From Candidatus Bipolaricaulota bacterium (GTDB taxonomy: Bacteria > Bipolaricaulota > Bipolaricaulia > UBA7950 > UBA9294): DNA of 10,106 nt. The notes under the pieces are model-generated. The model saw only the letters and a list, made by a program, of their open reading frames with translations, was not told the DNA's origin and did no database searches. The stretch covers positions 3,403 to 13,508 of the forward strand of contig JAJOKK010000215.1 of the NCBI GenBank assembly GCA_021129875.1, written 5' to 3'. A program made the translations under genes and the position numbers. Each line of letters opens with the position of its first letter. Within the stretch, counting starts at the first letter, position 1. This document shows positions 1 to 7,125 of the stretch, piece by piece.

Positions 1-28
1 ATGAACCATGAACTATGGACCATACCCA
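1..28. repeat. Heptanucleotide tandem repeat, cut by window edge
   Basis: Four 7-base units in perfect register can be read from base 1: ATGAACC, ATGAACT, ATGGACC, ATACCCA. The first three differ at one or two positions and the fourth has decayed. The array lies directly beyond the TAG stop (30-32) of the minus-strand gene and runs off the left edge, so its full length is unknown. Short heptamer arrays of this sort occur between genes in several bacterial groups; function is unknown. With only four units in view, chance or simple slippage remains possible. Confidence 0.5.
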
Positions 29-29
29 C

Positions 30-1811
30 CTAGACCGCCCGCTGCCGTAAGTATGCGTCCAGGCCACGGCGGGTGAACCCGTAGATGATCGACATCGCCG
101 TGTCGAGCGAGCGCCTCCCGCCGAGCGGAGAGGTGATCCGCCATAGGGTATGGAATTTTTCCACGCCGTAGGTCACCAGCAGATGGGCGACTATACCAGC
201 GGCCTGCGGTTCGACGTATCGGGCCGGGAAGTTAGCGAAGTCGAGTAGGTGGAGAGGTATCCACGCTTCGGTGAGCATCAGGTCGCTCAGTTGCGCCAGG
301 TGGTCTTCCTGTGGTTCGATAAGGTATCGGATAAGGCCAGCCCGCAGAACGGGCGATAGGGTCTGATCGCGCCACAGATGAAAGACGACCAGCTCGGCTA
401 AAGATCGGTCCAGCTCCTGGTTAGAGGCGACAGCGACGACCCCAGCCCGCAAGTCGGTCGTGATCCCTTCTTCGCCCGCAGCGCCGAGGAAGAGGGTCGT
501 CCGTTCGGGAAAGCCGGTCGCATCCATCCCCAGGCGTTCCTGCATCCGCTGCAGCTCGGCATCGAGTGCGATCGCCCGCTCATGGAGCGTGGCAGACTCT
601 ACTCCGCTCAGGGCAGGAGAGCGATGAATCCGTACAGTGCCCGCTTCAGCCATCTCCCAAGCAGCATAAAACTCAGCGAGGCGCAGCTCGTGCGCAGCAT
701 CGATTCCGGCTGTTTGCGCCTGGAGAAACTTTTGCCTCGCCTCTTCCCACTCCCCAGCAAGGAGGTTGATCCACCCGATCTCACGAGCTATCTCACCGAC
801 CGGCAGACCGGTGGCGCGGTGATCCTCGTACGCAGACCGCAGCAAGGCGAGCGCCTCATCGAATCGCCCGACCCGGATCAGCCCACTGCCGCGGGCAAAG
901 GCCCAGCCCTCGCCCTGCGGGCCCACTGCAGCTACTGCAACTCTCCACATCCGATCGATCTCCGCCAGACCATAGCCATAGACAGCCCGCAAGTTGGCGT
1001 CCAGAGAACCGGGACGCCAAAGCTGCATCAACTGTTCCGGCCCGCCAAAGTGTTCGCTCAGGAAAGCGACGAACGAGACGGTCATATCGCTTAAGTCGGG
1101 AGAGACCTTCCGTTCGAGTTCGGCGAGCTGGGCAATACCTGCCAGACCAACGATCGCTGCCGCTGCATACGGTGAGTTGAACAGCTGGTAGCGGGTGAGC
1201 GGGAAGCGACCTTCAAAAAGGAGCAGCTCTTCCAAGTTCAGCTGCAATTGCTCGGGCAAGGCGGCGACAGGGAGGTGATGGTTCTGCTCCGGCACCCGGA
1301 TGTACTCGATGAGCCCGTACCGCAGCAGGCGGGAACGGTTCTTCCCAACGGCGAAGTCGCCGATCAGTTGGATGAACTGCACGTGCGCATCCTCACCGTA
1401 TATGATATCCACGGATATGGGGAAGAGCTCCCTTCTACGCTGGGCGCGGATCGAACGGAGTTCCATCTCGTTGCTGTGCAGAAAGACGTTAATCCGTAGA
1501 GGAAGATCCGTACGTGGGATCCCCAGCGTACCCGCCAACGCGGAGAGTTCTTGCTCTAACCGTTGCAAATGGGTGAAACTCTCCTGCGCTACTGGGGAAT
1601 CATCCGGAAAATGGAGCGTGATCCATGCGCCGGAGACCGTGCGCAGCGGCAACTTCTCTCCGGTCAGCCGTGGTGCGACGTAGAAGGCCAGAACAGCAAC
1701 GATAGCAACTGCCACAAAGCCGCCCAGCATCCCCAAAGCAGGCCAGCGCATCGAACGGGCCGCAGAGCGGATCATACCGATGAAGTTTCCTGCTGAGTAT
1801 TCCTTCCGCAT
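30..1811 (-). CDS. Membrane-anchored protein with two degenerate peptidase-MA-like domains
   Basis: 593-residue protein of unknown function, last of the five minus-strand genes. Seen: a short cytoplasmic N-terminus, one membrane segment at about residues 26-48 (type II anchor, no clear cleavage site), domain copy 1 at ~58-295, a TPR-like helical linker at ~303-388, and copy 2 at ~391-593. The copies align along their length: a strand plus long helix at the start, a central Gly-Leu-Ile-x-Tyr segment (166-170 and 492-496), and a closing Leu/Ile-Asp-x-x-x-Arg helix. This layout resembles the peptidase MA (gluzincin) family, whose HExxH precedes such a segment. Neither copy has HExxH: the equivalents appear to be IQLIG (147-151) and AELVV (472-476). 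The usual Glu before the Gly is Tyr165 or Ala491. A binding or scaffold role outside the membrane is therefore more likely than proteolysis. The ATG has a GGAG seven bases upstream. The gap to the upstream permease gene is 62 bp, so co-transcription is probable. Gene call sure; family call moderate. Confidence 0.85.
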   Translation of the reverse strand: MRKEYSAGNFIGMIRSAARSMRWPALGMLGGFVAVAIVAVLAFYVAPRLTGEKLPLRTVSGAWITLHFPDDSPVAQESFTHLQRLEQELSALAGTLGIPRTDLPLRINVFLHSNEMELRSIRAQRRRELFPISVDIIYGEDAHVQFIQLIGDFAVGKNRSRLLRYGLIEYIRVPEQNHHLPVAALPEQLQLNLEELLLFEGRFPLTRYQLFNSPYAAAAIVGLAGIAQLAELERKVSPDLSDMTVSFVAFLSEHFGGPEQLMQLWRPGSLDANLRAVYGYGLAEIDRMWRVAVAAVGPQGEGWAFARGSGLIRVGRFDEALALLRSAYEDHRATGLPVGEIAREIGWINLLAGEWEEARQKFLQAQTAGIDAAHELRLAEFYAAWEMAEAGTVRIHRSPALSGVESATLHERAIALDAELQRMQERLGMDATGFPERTTLFLGAAGEEGITTDLRAGVVAVASNQELDRSLAELVVFHLWRDQTLSPVLRAGLIRYLIEPQEDHLAQLSDLMLTEAWIPLHLLDFANFPARYVEPQAAGIVAHLLVTYGVEKFHTLWRITSPLGGRRSLDTAMSIIYGFTRRGLDAYLRQRAV

Positions 1812-1873
1812 CCCTACTCTCCTTTTTTATCTGCGCGTCTTGGTTCTCGGCCGCCGCCCCACAGTCTCTACGC

Positions 1874-3046
1874 TCAGACGATCTTGTACGGGTCGACAGC
1901 GTCACGCAGGGCATCTCCGAGGAAGTTGAACGCCATCACAGTGATAAAGATGAATCCTCCGGGGATGAGGATCCAGGGGTGCAGGCGCATATTGACAACA
2001 TTGGTCGCCGCGGCGATCAGCAAACCCCAACTGGTGGCCGGTTCTTGAATTCCCAATCCCAGGAAGGAGAGAGCGCTCTCGGTGAGGATCATCCCGGGGA
2101 TAGTAAGAGTGGCTCCGACGATCAGATAGCTGGCGACGTTGGGGGCGATATGGCGGACGATGATCCGCATATCGCTCGACCCTACCGCTTTGGCCGCGAG
2201 GACGAACTCCCGTTCCCGTAGTCCCAGGAACATCCCACGTAGGACGCGGGCCAATCCCGCCCATCCCAGAAGCGACAGGATACCGATTATACCCATGAAC
2301 TGTAGCGCAGGCGGAAGGCGGAATTGCGCCAACACCATCGCCATCGCCAGCATCACCGGCAGACCGGGGAGAGCCATCACCACTTCGAATACGCGTTGCA
2401 GCACCGTGTCGATTATTCCGCCGTAGTAACCGGAGATCCCCCCAAGCACGATCGCGATCGGTGTAACGATCGCGACGACGAGCAGGCCAATGATGAGTGA
2501 TATCCGTGAGCCGTACAGGATTCGCGAGAAGAGATCGCGGCCGAGTGCATCTGTTCCGAACAGGAAGAGCTGTGCTCCATCGAGCGGCTCGTTCCCCGCT
2601 GCCCCCACACCGAACAGACGCAGGTTAGTAGGAAAGATCCCCAGGATGCGATGCGTGTCAGGCCCGCGCACGAAGAACCGAATCGGGTAAGGCCGCGTGG
2701 TATCCTCTGTATAAATCCGGCGGAACGTCGCCCTATCGAACCCGCGGTCGACAGCGTAGACGAACGGCCACGTAAGGTTCCCCTCCTGATCGCGTATCCT
2801 GACCGTTGACGGCGGAGAGAAGGGGTGGTTGCGCATCTGCAATGCATAGTGATACGGCGAAAGAAAACTAGCGAATATAGCGATCAGTGCCATGATCGCG
2901 ACGATCGCCCCGCCGACATTGCCGACCCGATGCCGCTTGAACGCCCGCCAGATCAACTGACCTTGTGACACGGCTCTTGGGCCTGCTTCCGTGTATGCCG
3001 CTTTGTCCGTCTCTATTTGGTTCTGTTTTTCACGCTGTTGAGCCAT
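1874..3046 (-). CDS. ABC transporter permease, OppC/DppC type
   Basis: 390-residue inner-membrane permease of the peptide/nickel/oligosaccharide ABC importer family, expected to pair with the OppB-type subunit encoded just upstream. Residues 30-63 match the OppC N-terminal region with the first membrane helix (~45-63). The family hallmark FGTDALGRDLFSR is at 163-175, followed by the BPD_transp_1 domain. The EAA loop that docks on the ATPase is at about 280-303, with the core AAKAVGSSDMRIIVRHIAPN. The C-terminus NFLGDALRDAVDP is typical. The stretch between helix 1 and the hallmark is about 100 residues, well beyond the short linker of classical DppC, which explains the length (family usually ~280-310). 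Similar long forms accompany ~600-residue binding proteins, so this looks like a known subclass. Start: ATG with GGGGAG four bases upstream, 30 bp after the previous gene. Substrate not determinable. Confidence 0.95.
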   Translation of the reverse strand: MAQQREKQNQIETDKAAYTEAGPRAVSQGQLIWRAFKRHRVGNVGGAIVAIMALIAIFASFLSPYHYALQMRNHPFSPPSTVRIRDQEGNLTWPFVYAVDRGFDRATFRRIYTEDTTRPYPIRFFVRGPDTHRILGIFPTNLRLFGVGAAGNEPLDGAQLFLFGTDALGRDLFSRILYGSRISLIIGLLVVAIVTPIAIVLGGISGYYGGIIDTVLQRVFEVVMALPGLPVMLAMAMVLAQFRLPPALQFMGIIGILSLLGWAGLARVLRGMFLGLREREFVLAAKAVGSSDMRIIVRHIAPNVASYLIVGATLTIPGMILTESALSFLGLGIQEPATSWGLLIAAATNVVNMRLHPWILIPGGFIFITVMAFNFLGDALRDAVDPYKIV

Positions 3047-3076
3047 TCATCTCCCCCTCAGAAGACAATATACCAA

Positions 3077-4063
3077 TTAGTTGACCCGTATCCGCGGATC
3101 GGCTATCGCGATACCTATATCCCCGAGCAGGTTGCCGACAAGGAAGAATGAAGTGAAGAAGATTATGCCGCCCATCAACACCTGGGTATCCTGCGCCTGC
3201 AATGCGCCCCAATAGGCCCGCGACACTGTCGGCAGGTTAAAGACGATCGCCGAGATCATTGCCCCCTGAACGAACCCCCCTATTCCCATAGAGAATGAGG
3301 TGATGAACGGGTTGAGAATATTGCGAAGCGCGTGCTTATAGACAACGGTCCGCTCAGTAAGCCCCTTGGCGCGAGCAGTCATTACGTACATTTCACCGAG
3401 CGTATCGATCATCAACCCGCGGGTGAACCGCAACAGCCCGGCCATCCCTGCTGTTCCGATCACCAGGATCGGCGGCCATGCGTGCCAAAGAAAGCTGACA
3501 AACTTATCCCAACTCCACGGCTGACCGATGAACTCCTGCCCAACGATACCGGAAACCCCCAGTCCCATATCCCCTACCTGCAGGACGACGACGAGAAAAT
3601 AGAGGAGGAGAAGGGCGAAGAAGAAGTTTGGGATCGACATGCCGAAGAACGCAAACCCGGTAAGGACATGGTCCGACAGTTTGTACTGGTGTGTAGACGA
3701 GTATAGACCCAGAGGAACAGTGATAACCCATGTAAAGATGAATGTCGGTATGGTCAGCATCAGTGTCCAGCCTATGCGCCCAGCGAACAAAGAGCGGGCG
3801 ACCGGTTGCTGGGTGACGAACGATTCGCCCAGGTCACCCCGCAACACCCCTCTGAACCAGCGCCAGAATCGAATATGCCGTGGTTGGTCGAGCCCCAACC
3901 GCGCAGCTTCTCTTTCCAGTCGAACTAGATCTACGCTAGGGTCGAACCGAAATTGGTCAAGAAAATCACCGGGCATAAACTCCATAAGCGCAAACGACAA
4001 GATGGCGATCACCAGCAAGAGCGGGATCATATATAAGAATCGCCGTACAAGAAAACCTATCAT
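3077..4063 (-). CDS. ABC transporter permease, OppB/DppB type
   Basis: 328-residue inner-membrane permease. The N-terminus (MIGFLVRRFLYMIPLLLVI) is the standard OppB first helix, followed by MEFMPGD (27-33) and the LGLDQP segment (56-61). FRGVLRGDLGESF (70-82) is the conserved pre-domain motif. About six membrane segments follow in the BPD_transp_1 domain. The EAA loop lies at ~225-250 (MTARAKGLTERTVVYKHALRN). The C-terminus NLLGDIGIAIADPRIR (311-326) is typical. The usual PG(L/M)G turn is LPTVS here (277-281), a small departure. Length is normal. Start: ATG behind a GGGGGG-rich purine stretch about eight bases upstream. It lies 107 bp after the binding-protein gene and 30 bp before the OppC-type gene, consistent with a heterodimeric channel. 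Confidence 0.95.
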   Translation of the reverse strand: MIGFLVRRFLYMIPLLLVIAILSFALMEFMPGDFLDQFRFDPSVDLVRLEREAARLGLDQPRHIRFWRWFRGVLRGDLGESFVTQQPVARSLFAGRIGWTLMLTIPTFIFTWVITVPLGLYSSTHQYKLSDHVLTGFAFFGMSIPNFFFALLLLYFLVVVLQVGDMGLGVSGIVGQEFIGQPWSWDKFVSFLWHAWPPILVIGTAGMAGLLRFTRGLMIDTLGEMYVMTARAKGLTERTVVYKHALRNILNPFITSFSMGIGGFVQGAMISAIVFNLPTVSRAYWGALQAQDTQVLMGGIIFFTSFFLVGNLLGDIGIAIADPRIRVN

Positions 4064-4093
4064 TTTGCCTACCCCCCTTTTTGATAGAATTTA

Positions 4094-4114
4094 CCCGGCC
4101 TCTTCGCAACCGGG
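4094..4114 (-). other. Minor hairpin upstream of the OppB-type gene
   Basis: CCCGG (4094-4098) and CCGGG (4110-4114) can pair as a 5-bp stem with an 11-base loop, between the stronger hairpin at 4131-4156 and the ribosome binding site of the OppB-type gene. There is no U-tract. It may be part of the same leader structure or mean nothing on its own. Confidence 0.3.
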
Positions 4115-4130
4115 CGGATATACAGATCAC

Positions 4131-4156
4131 CGGGTGGGGGATCGCTCCCCCACCCG
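4131..4156 (-). promoter_or_regulatory. Perfect 11-bp GC hairpin with GCGA tetraloop, intercistronic
   Basis: Bases 4131-4141 (CGGGTGGGGGA) are exactly complementary to 4146-4156 (TCCCCCACCCG), leaving a four-base loop. On the transcribed minus strand the loop reads GCGA, a GNRA-type tetraloop. The stem begins 14 bases past the binding-protein stop codon. The bases after the stem on that strand (GTGATCTGTATATCC) contain no run of U, so it is not a classical intrinsic terminator. In many importer operons a stable structure here protects the binding-protein mRNA from 3' decay, so that this protein exceeds the permeases; that role is inferred by position. Partial termination cannot be excluded. 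Confidence 0.75.
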
Positions 4157-4170
4157 ATGGGAAAGAAACT

Positions 4171-5982
4171 TTACAGATCGCGTCGGAACGCGAAGGTTAC
4201 TGCGGTCAAGCCGGTACCGGTGTGAATACCTTCAAAGGTCTCCCAAAGGCCGTTTCCGATCCGATCGTAGGCTGACGCCATCTGCAGCGGTGATACGGTG
4301 AACATAAGCGGCAGGTTCTCGCGGATGATGATCTGCATTTCGTGGTAGTAATGCATTATCTCCGCCTCATCGAACGAGCCGACGCCAAGGTCGTACAGTT
4401 CATCGACGCGCGCGTTCCACTCGGCAGGATCGGCTACCGGGAACCTCTCCGGGAGACGGCCGTCAGGTCCGCCAGCGGAGAAGCGCCAGAAATGGAGACT
4501 TCCCGTGCTATGGTAGACGGTGCGGCCGCCGTGCGCATCCATCCCGCCGGTCAGTCCGATCATCACTGCCTGGTACTCGGCACCGAGCAGCTGGCCGACC
4601 AGTGCGCCGAACGGGATGAACGACGTCACCACATCGACGCCGATCCTCGCAAGGTCATCGGCGAGGATCAGACACTTCTGCTCGCGAATCGTATGCCCGG
4701 CGTTGGTGATCAACACAAAGGTGACCGGCGAACCGTCGGGGAATTCCCTGACCCCGTCGCCGTCGGTGTCGAACAGGCCGATCTCGTCGAGGAGCGAGGC
4801 CGCCTTATCCAGATCGTACTCAAACCAGATCGCATGCTCATCCCCCATGAAGAACGGGGAAGGGATGGCGACATGGCTCCATTGGGGTCTGGCAAAGCCC
4901 ATGTATATCCCCTCGATAATCGTGTCGAGGTCGATCGAGTGCGCCACCGCTTGACGGAAGCGCAAGTCGCGGAAGAGACCCCGCAGATTCTCGTCTTCCG
5001 GCACATCCTGGTTGAATGCGAAGAAGGCGGTCCCCCACCCGGTTACATCGCTTATTACAGTCTCGAAGCCGCGCAACGGGCCCTCGGCCTTAAGGATGGC
5101 GAGGTCCTCGGGACGCGCGCCGTAAGTATCGATTTCGCCGTTGAGGAAGCGCAAGAGCGAAACATCTATCGACTCCACTATGTGGACGACAGCTGCATCA
5201 AGATAAGGGAGGCGGTTCCCCGCGGCGTCGAACTGCCAGAAGTGCGGGTTGCGAACCAGACGAATCTCCATATCGGTGATGAAGTGCTCAAGGATGAACG
5301 CCCCCATCCCGGCCATGGCCGCCGGATCGACATCGATCCCCCACGCGGTGTTGAACTGACAGACACCTTCCAGTGCCGGATTCAGCTTGGCCACGTACTC
5401 CCACAGCCTATGCCGAGGAAGGATCTGCGCGCCGGTTACAAAACCGACCGCAGGCCGGAAGATGGTCGTGAAATGGACGACGACCGTGTAGTCGTCGATC
5501 TGCTCAAACGTCGGCAACATCCCGTCAGGGAGCGTCCACAACTCCCTCCGCGCCTCCACGTCCTCGTTCAGCCACAGGTCTACCCAGGTGAACATGACGT
5601 CGGCGGCGGTGAACGGCTCGCCGTCCGACCACTTGAGCCCTCGACGGAGGTGGACGGTTATCGACAGTCCGTCCTCGGCTATCTCGAACGCTTTAGCCAG
5701 ATACGGCTCGTGTACTCCGGTATGTGGGTTTCTCAGGATGAGCGCCTCCTGCATCCGGTCGTCGAGCCAACCAGAAGCGGTATCACGCACCATGATCGGG
5801 TTGAACGTGCGAGGGTTGGAGATCATCGAGCTTCTGATCGTTCCACCATGCACGCCGACCTCAAAGTCCTCCCACAGGGTGCCCGGTACGCCGAGCGGCA
5901 CTACCTTATAATCCTGTGCCAGGACTGCAACGGAGGCGAAGACGAGCAACAAGCTCGCCGCAATTAACGCTATTTTCTTCAT
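4171..5982 (-). CDS. Secreted solute-binding protein, family 5 (peptide/oligosaccharide ABC importer)
   Basis: 603-residue substrate-binding component of the Opp/Dpp-type importer, acting outside the inner membrane and delivering ligand to the two permeases encoded downstream. Residues 1-22 are a signal peptide (MKK, hydrophobic core, cleavage probably at VLA-QD). There is no lipobox cysteine, so it is likely free and periplasmic rather than a lipoprotein. The SBP_bac_5 signature lies at ~109-133, with LRRGLKWSDGEPFTAADVMF. RFRQAVAHSID (341-351) is the conserved mid-domain helix. DTDGDGVREFPDG (405-417) is the usual family loop. The length is above the ~530 of classical DppA/OppA but normal for a large subclass. 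Start: ATG with AAGGAGG eight bases upstream, a strong site suggesting high translation. It begins 33 bp after the HEAT-like gene. Peptides are the default substrate guess, but some family members bind oligosaccharides. Confidence 0.95.
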   Translation of the reverse strand: MKKIALIAASLLLVFASVAVLAQDYKVVPLGVPGTLWEDFEVGVHGGTIRSSMISNPRTFNPIMVRDTASGWLDDRMQEALILRNPHTGVHEPYLAKAFEIAEDGLSITVHLRRGLKWSDGEPFTAADVMFTWVDLWLNEDVEARRELWTLPDGMLPTFEQIDDYTVVVHFTTIFRPAVGFVTGAQILPRHRLWEYVAKLNPALEGVCQFNTAWGIDVDPAAMAGMGAFILEHFITDMEIRLVRNPHFWQFDAAGNRLPYLDAAVVHIVESIDVSLLRFLNGEIDTYGARPEDLAILKAEGPLRGFETVISDVTGWGTAFFAFNQDVPEDENLRGLFRDLRFRQAVAHSIDLDTIIEGIYMGFARPQWSHVAIPSPFFMGDEHAIWFEYDLDKAASLLDEIGLFDTDGDGVREFPDGSPVTFVLITNAGHTIREQKCLILADDLARIGVDVVTSFIPFGALVGQLLGAEYQAVMIGLTGGMDAHGGRTVYHSTGSLHFWRFSAGGPDGRLPERFPVADPAEWNARVDELYDLGVGSFDEAEIMHYYHEMQIIIRENLPLMFTVSPLQMASAYDRIGNGLWETFEGIHTGTGLTAVTFAFRRDL

Positions 5983-6015
5983 TTAAAAAACCTCCTTAAA
6001 AGTTGATCTGCAAAA

Positions 6016-6816
6016 TTAAAGCCCGAACCGGTGAGCCAGCGCAAACTTGTAGGCGTTGCGGTGCTCAACACTCCCGGTCCCGAAGATCTCAAGCATCGTG
6101 GTCTGCAGGCTAACGGCCGTCTCGTCCGACTGAATCAATAAGACAGCCAGGGCTGTAGCGGCAGCGGTACGGAGCCCGGCCGACCCTGCTCCGATCGCCA
6201 GATCGACAAGCTCGGCCTGCGTCTTCCCGAGGACCGGGTGGAACAGGTAGAAACCGCCAAGGACTTCGCCGGCGGCGATGGCGAGTTCAGTGCCGCCGTC
6301 CGCAGCCGCCTTCAACTCGTCCAGCGCGAAGGGAAGCGTGCGACGGATCACGAAGTAGTGCGCCCGTGCAGCGGCGAGCCGCATCTCGTGCGTCTCCCCT
6401 GTTGTTGCCAATTCCTTGAGGTAATCTGCAAGGACAAAGTCTTCGACATCTTCACGGGTCATAGCGCTCAGGTACATCTTCGCCGGTGCAATTGCTGCGG
6501 CGCGGATCATCGGGTCAAGATCACTGATAAGGATCGCTATCAGTTCTTCCCCGGTTTTAGCGAAATAGAGAATTGAGAGAGCCTCGCTCGCTGCGGTACG
6601 CAGACCGATCGTGCGTCCAGTTACGGCCAGGTCCTCCAACTGTGCTTCCGTCGTTATCTCAGCCCAAGAGCTGGCGAGCGCCAGCCCAGCAGCGGCGCTG
6701 ATCTCAGGGATAAGCTCGTTTGCGGCAATATGTTCCAGATCCGCTACGGCCATCATCGAGAAGAGAGCAACCACGCAAGTAACCACCATCAGTGCCCGAA
6801 GGCCGGAAAGTTTCAT
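6016..6816 (-). CDS. Exported HEAT-like helical-repeat protein
   Basis: 266-residue protein, not matched to a named family. The start at 6816 is preferred over an upstream GTG at 6885. It has a strong GGGAGGT site 8-9 bases upstream and begins with a good signal peptide (MKLSG..., hydrophobic to ~25, cleavage near AVA-DL), whereas the longer form would bury this behind 23 basic/polar residues. The mature part is almost wholly alpha-helical repeats. Recurrent units end in x-(L/I)RxAAxxAL-type helices: 61-83, 94-115, 133-156, 166-189, 203-226 and a last one at ~241-263. The best pair is GLRTAASEAL (71-80) against GLRTAAATAL (214-223). That pattern is HEAT/armadillo-like and suggests protein-protein binding in the periplasm. 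It is first in the unit, 33 bp ahead of the binding-protein gene, so a link to the transporter is plausible but unproven. No catalytic motif seen. Confidence 0.85.
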   Translation of the reverse strand: MKLSGLRALMVVTCVVALFSMMAVADLEHIAANELIPEISAAAGLALASSWAEITTEAQLEDLAVTGRTIGLRTAASEALSILYFAKTGEELIAILISDLDPMIRAAAIAPAKMYLSAMTREDVEDFVLADYLKELATTGETHEMRLAAARAHYFVIRRTLPFALDELKAAADGGTELAIAAGEVLGGFYLFHPVLGKTQAELVDLAIGAGSAGLRTAAATALAVLLIQSDETAVSLQTTMLEIFGTGSVEHRNAYKFALAHRFGL

Positions 6817-6824
6817 TCTTAAAT

Positions 6825-6831
6825 ACCTCCC
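6825..6831 (-). promoter_or_regulatory. Ribosome binding site that fixes the HEAT-like gene start
   Basis: On the minus strand the bases read GGGAGGT, eight bases before the ATG at 6816. No comparable site precedes the alternative GTG at 6885, so this decides the start. Confidence 0.75.
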
Positions 6832-7032
6832 TTGATTACGTTTGCCATTACCGTCTAGACTTAACCTTTTACCGCTTACTATCACCCCCTGTTGCTCTGC
6901 GAGTCGATCTGTGTGGAGAGTCTCACAAAGTAGAGACAGGGTACCATAAAAAATGGCCGCTTGTCAAGCCGATCGTTGCCATCATCATGGCGGATGGGGT
7001 TGATCTTTAGTCCTCGCTGAGTCTCCGCCGTT

Positions 7033-7061
7033 TTGACAGGGGGACGGGGCGCAGGTATACT
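7033..7061 (+). promoter_or_regulatory. Near-consensus sigma-70 promoter for spoVS
   Basis: A -35 box TTGACA (7033-7038) is perfect. After exactly 17 bp comes TATACT (7056-7061), five of six bases matching TATAAT. Transcription would start at about 7067-7070, giving a 5' leader of roughly 57 bases before the spoVS ATG. Housekeeping-type expression is implied. Whether argS and ftsY depend on it is not shown, but no equally good promoter was found in the 73 bp before argS. Confidence 0.75.
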
Positions 7062-7113
7062 TAACCTAATATCGGGTTTGACGCATATCGCTAAGGAACG
7101 TGATCGCGAATGC

Positions 7114-7119
7114 AGGAGG
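7114..7119 (+). promoter_or_regulatory. Ribosome binding site that fixes the spoVS start
   Basis: AGGAGG lies six bases before the ATG at 7126. It abuts another in-frame ATG at 7120, which is too close to be used. A further upstream TTG at 7033 is part of the -35 promoter box and cannot be a start for transcripts from that promoter. Confidence 0.8.
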
Positions 7120-7125
7120 ATGGCC

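Larger units (their letters stand above)
6817..7125. other. Divergent intergenic region (about 309 bp)
   Basis: Separates the leftward five-gene unit from rightward spoVS. It holds a strong rightward promoter (7033-7061), both ribosome binding sites, and a perfect minus-strand TTGACA (6967 to 6962) pointing at the leftward unit. No good -10 follows this minus-strand box at 16-18 bases; an extended TG with TACCCT at 18 bases is the best available. The segment 6901-6960 has small imperfect inverted repeats (TGTGGAGA/TCTCACA; CCAT-A5-ATGG) that might be operators or chance. No convincing small gene or structured RNA was seen. Confidence 0.6.

Noticed and set aside
4131..4156. Intrinsic terminator after the binding-protein gene
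   Set aside because: The stem is strong, but the following minus-strand bases contain no U-run, and the permease genes needed with it lie just beyond.
4342..5967. 541-codon open frame on the plus strand opposite the binding-protein gene
   Set aside because: It mirrors a gene with clear family motifs, signal peptide and ribosome binding site. Its translation is charged and low in hydrophobic pattern, typical of an antisense shadow in GC-rich DNA.
6817..6885. Longer N-terminus for the HEAT-like protein from a GTG at 6885
   Set aside because: It would place 23 polar/basic residues before an obvious signal peptide, and it lacks a spaced ribosome binding site, while the ATG at 6816 has a strong one.
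6940..6967. Minus-strand promoter for the five-gene unit at TTGACA (6967 to 6962)
   Set aside because: The -35 is perfect, but no hexamer resembling TATAAT occurs at 16-18 bases. It is kept only as a weak mention in the intergenic entry.
7033..7125. Longer N-terminus for SpoVS from a TTG at 7033
   Set aside because: The TTG is part of the -35 hexamer. The ATG at 7126 gives the canonical 86-residue length and is preceded by AGGAGG.
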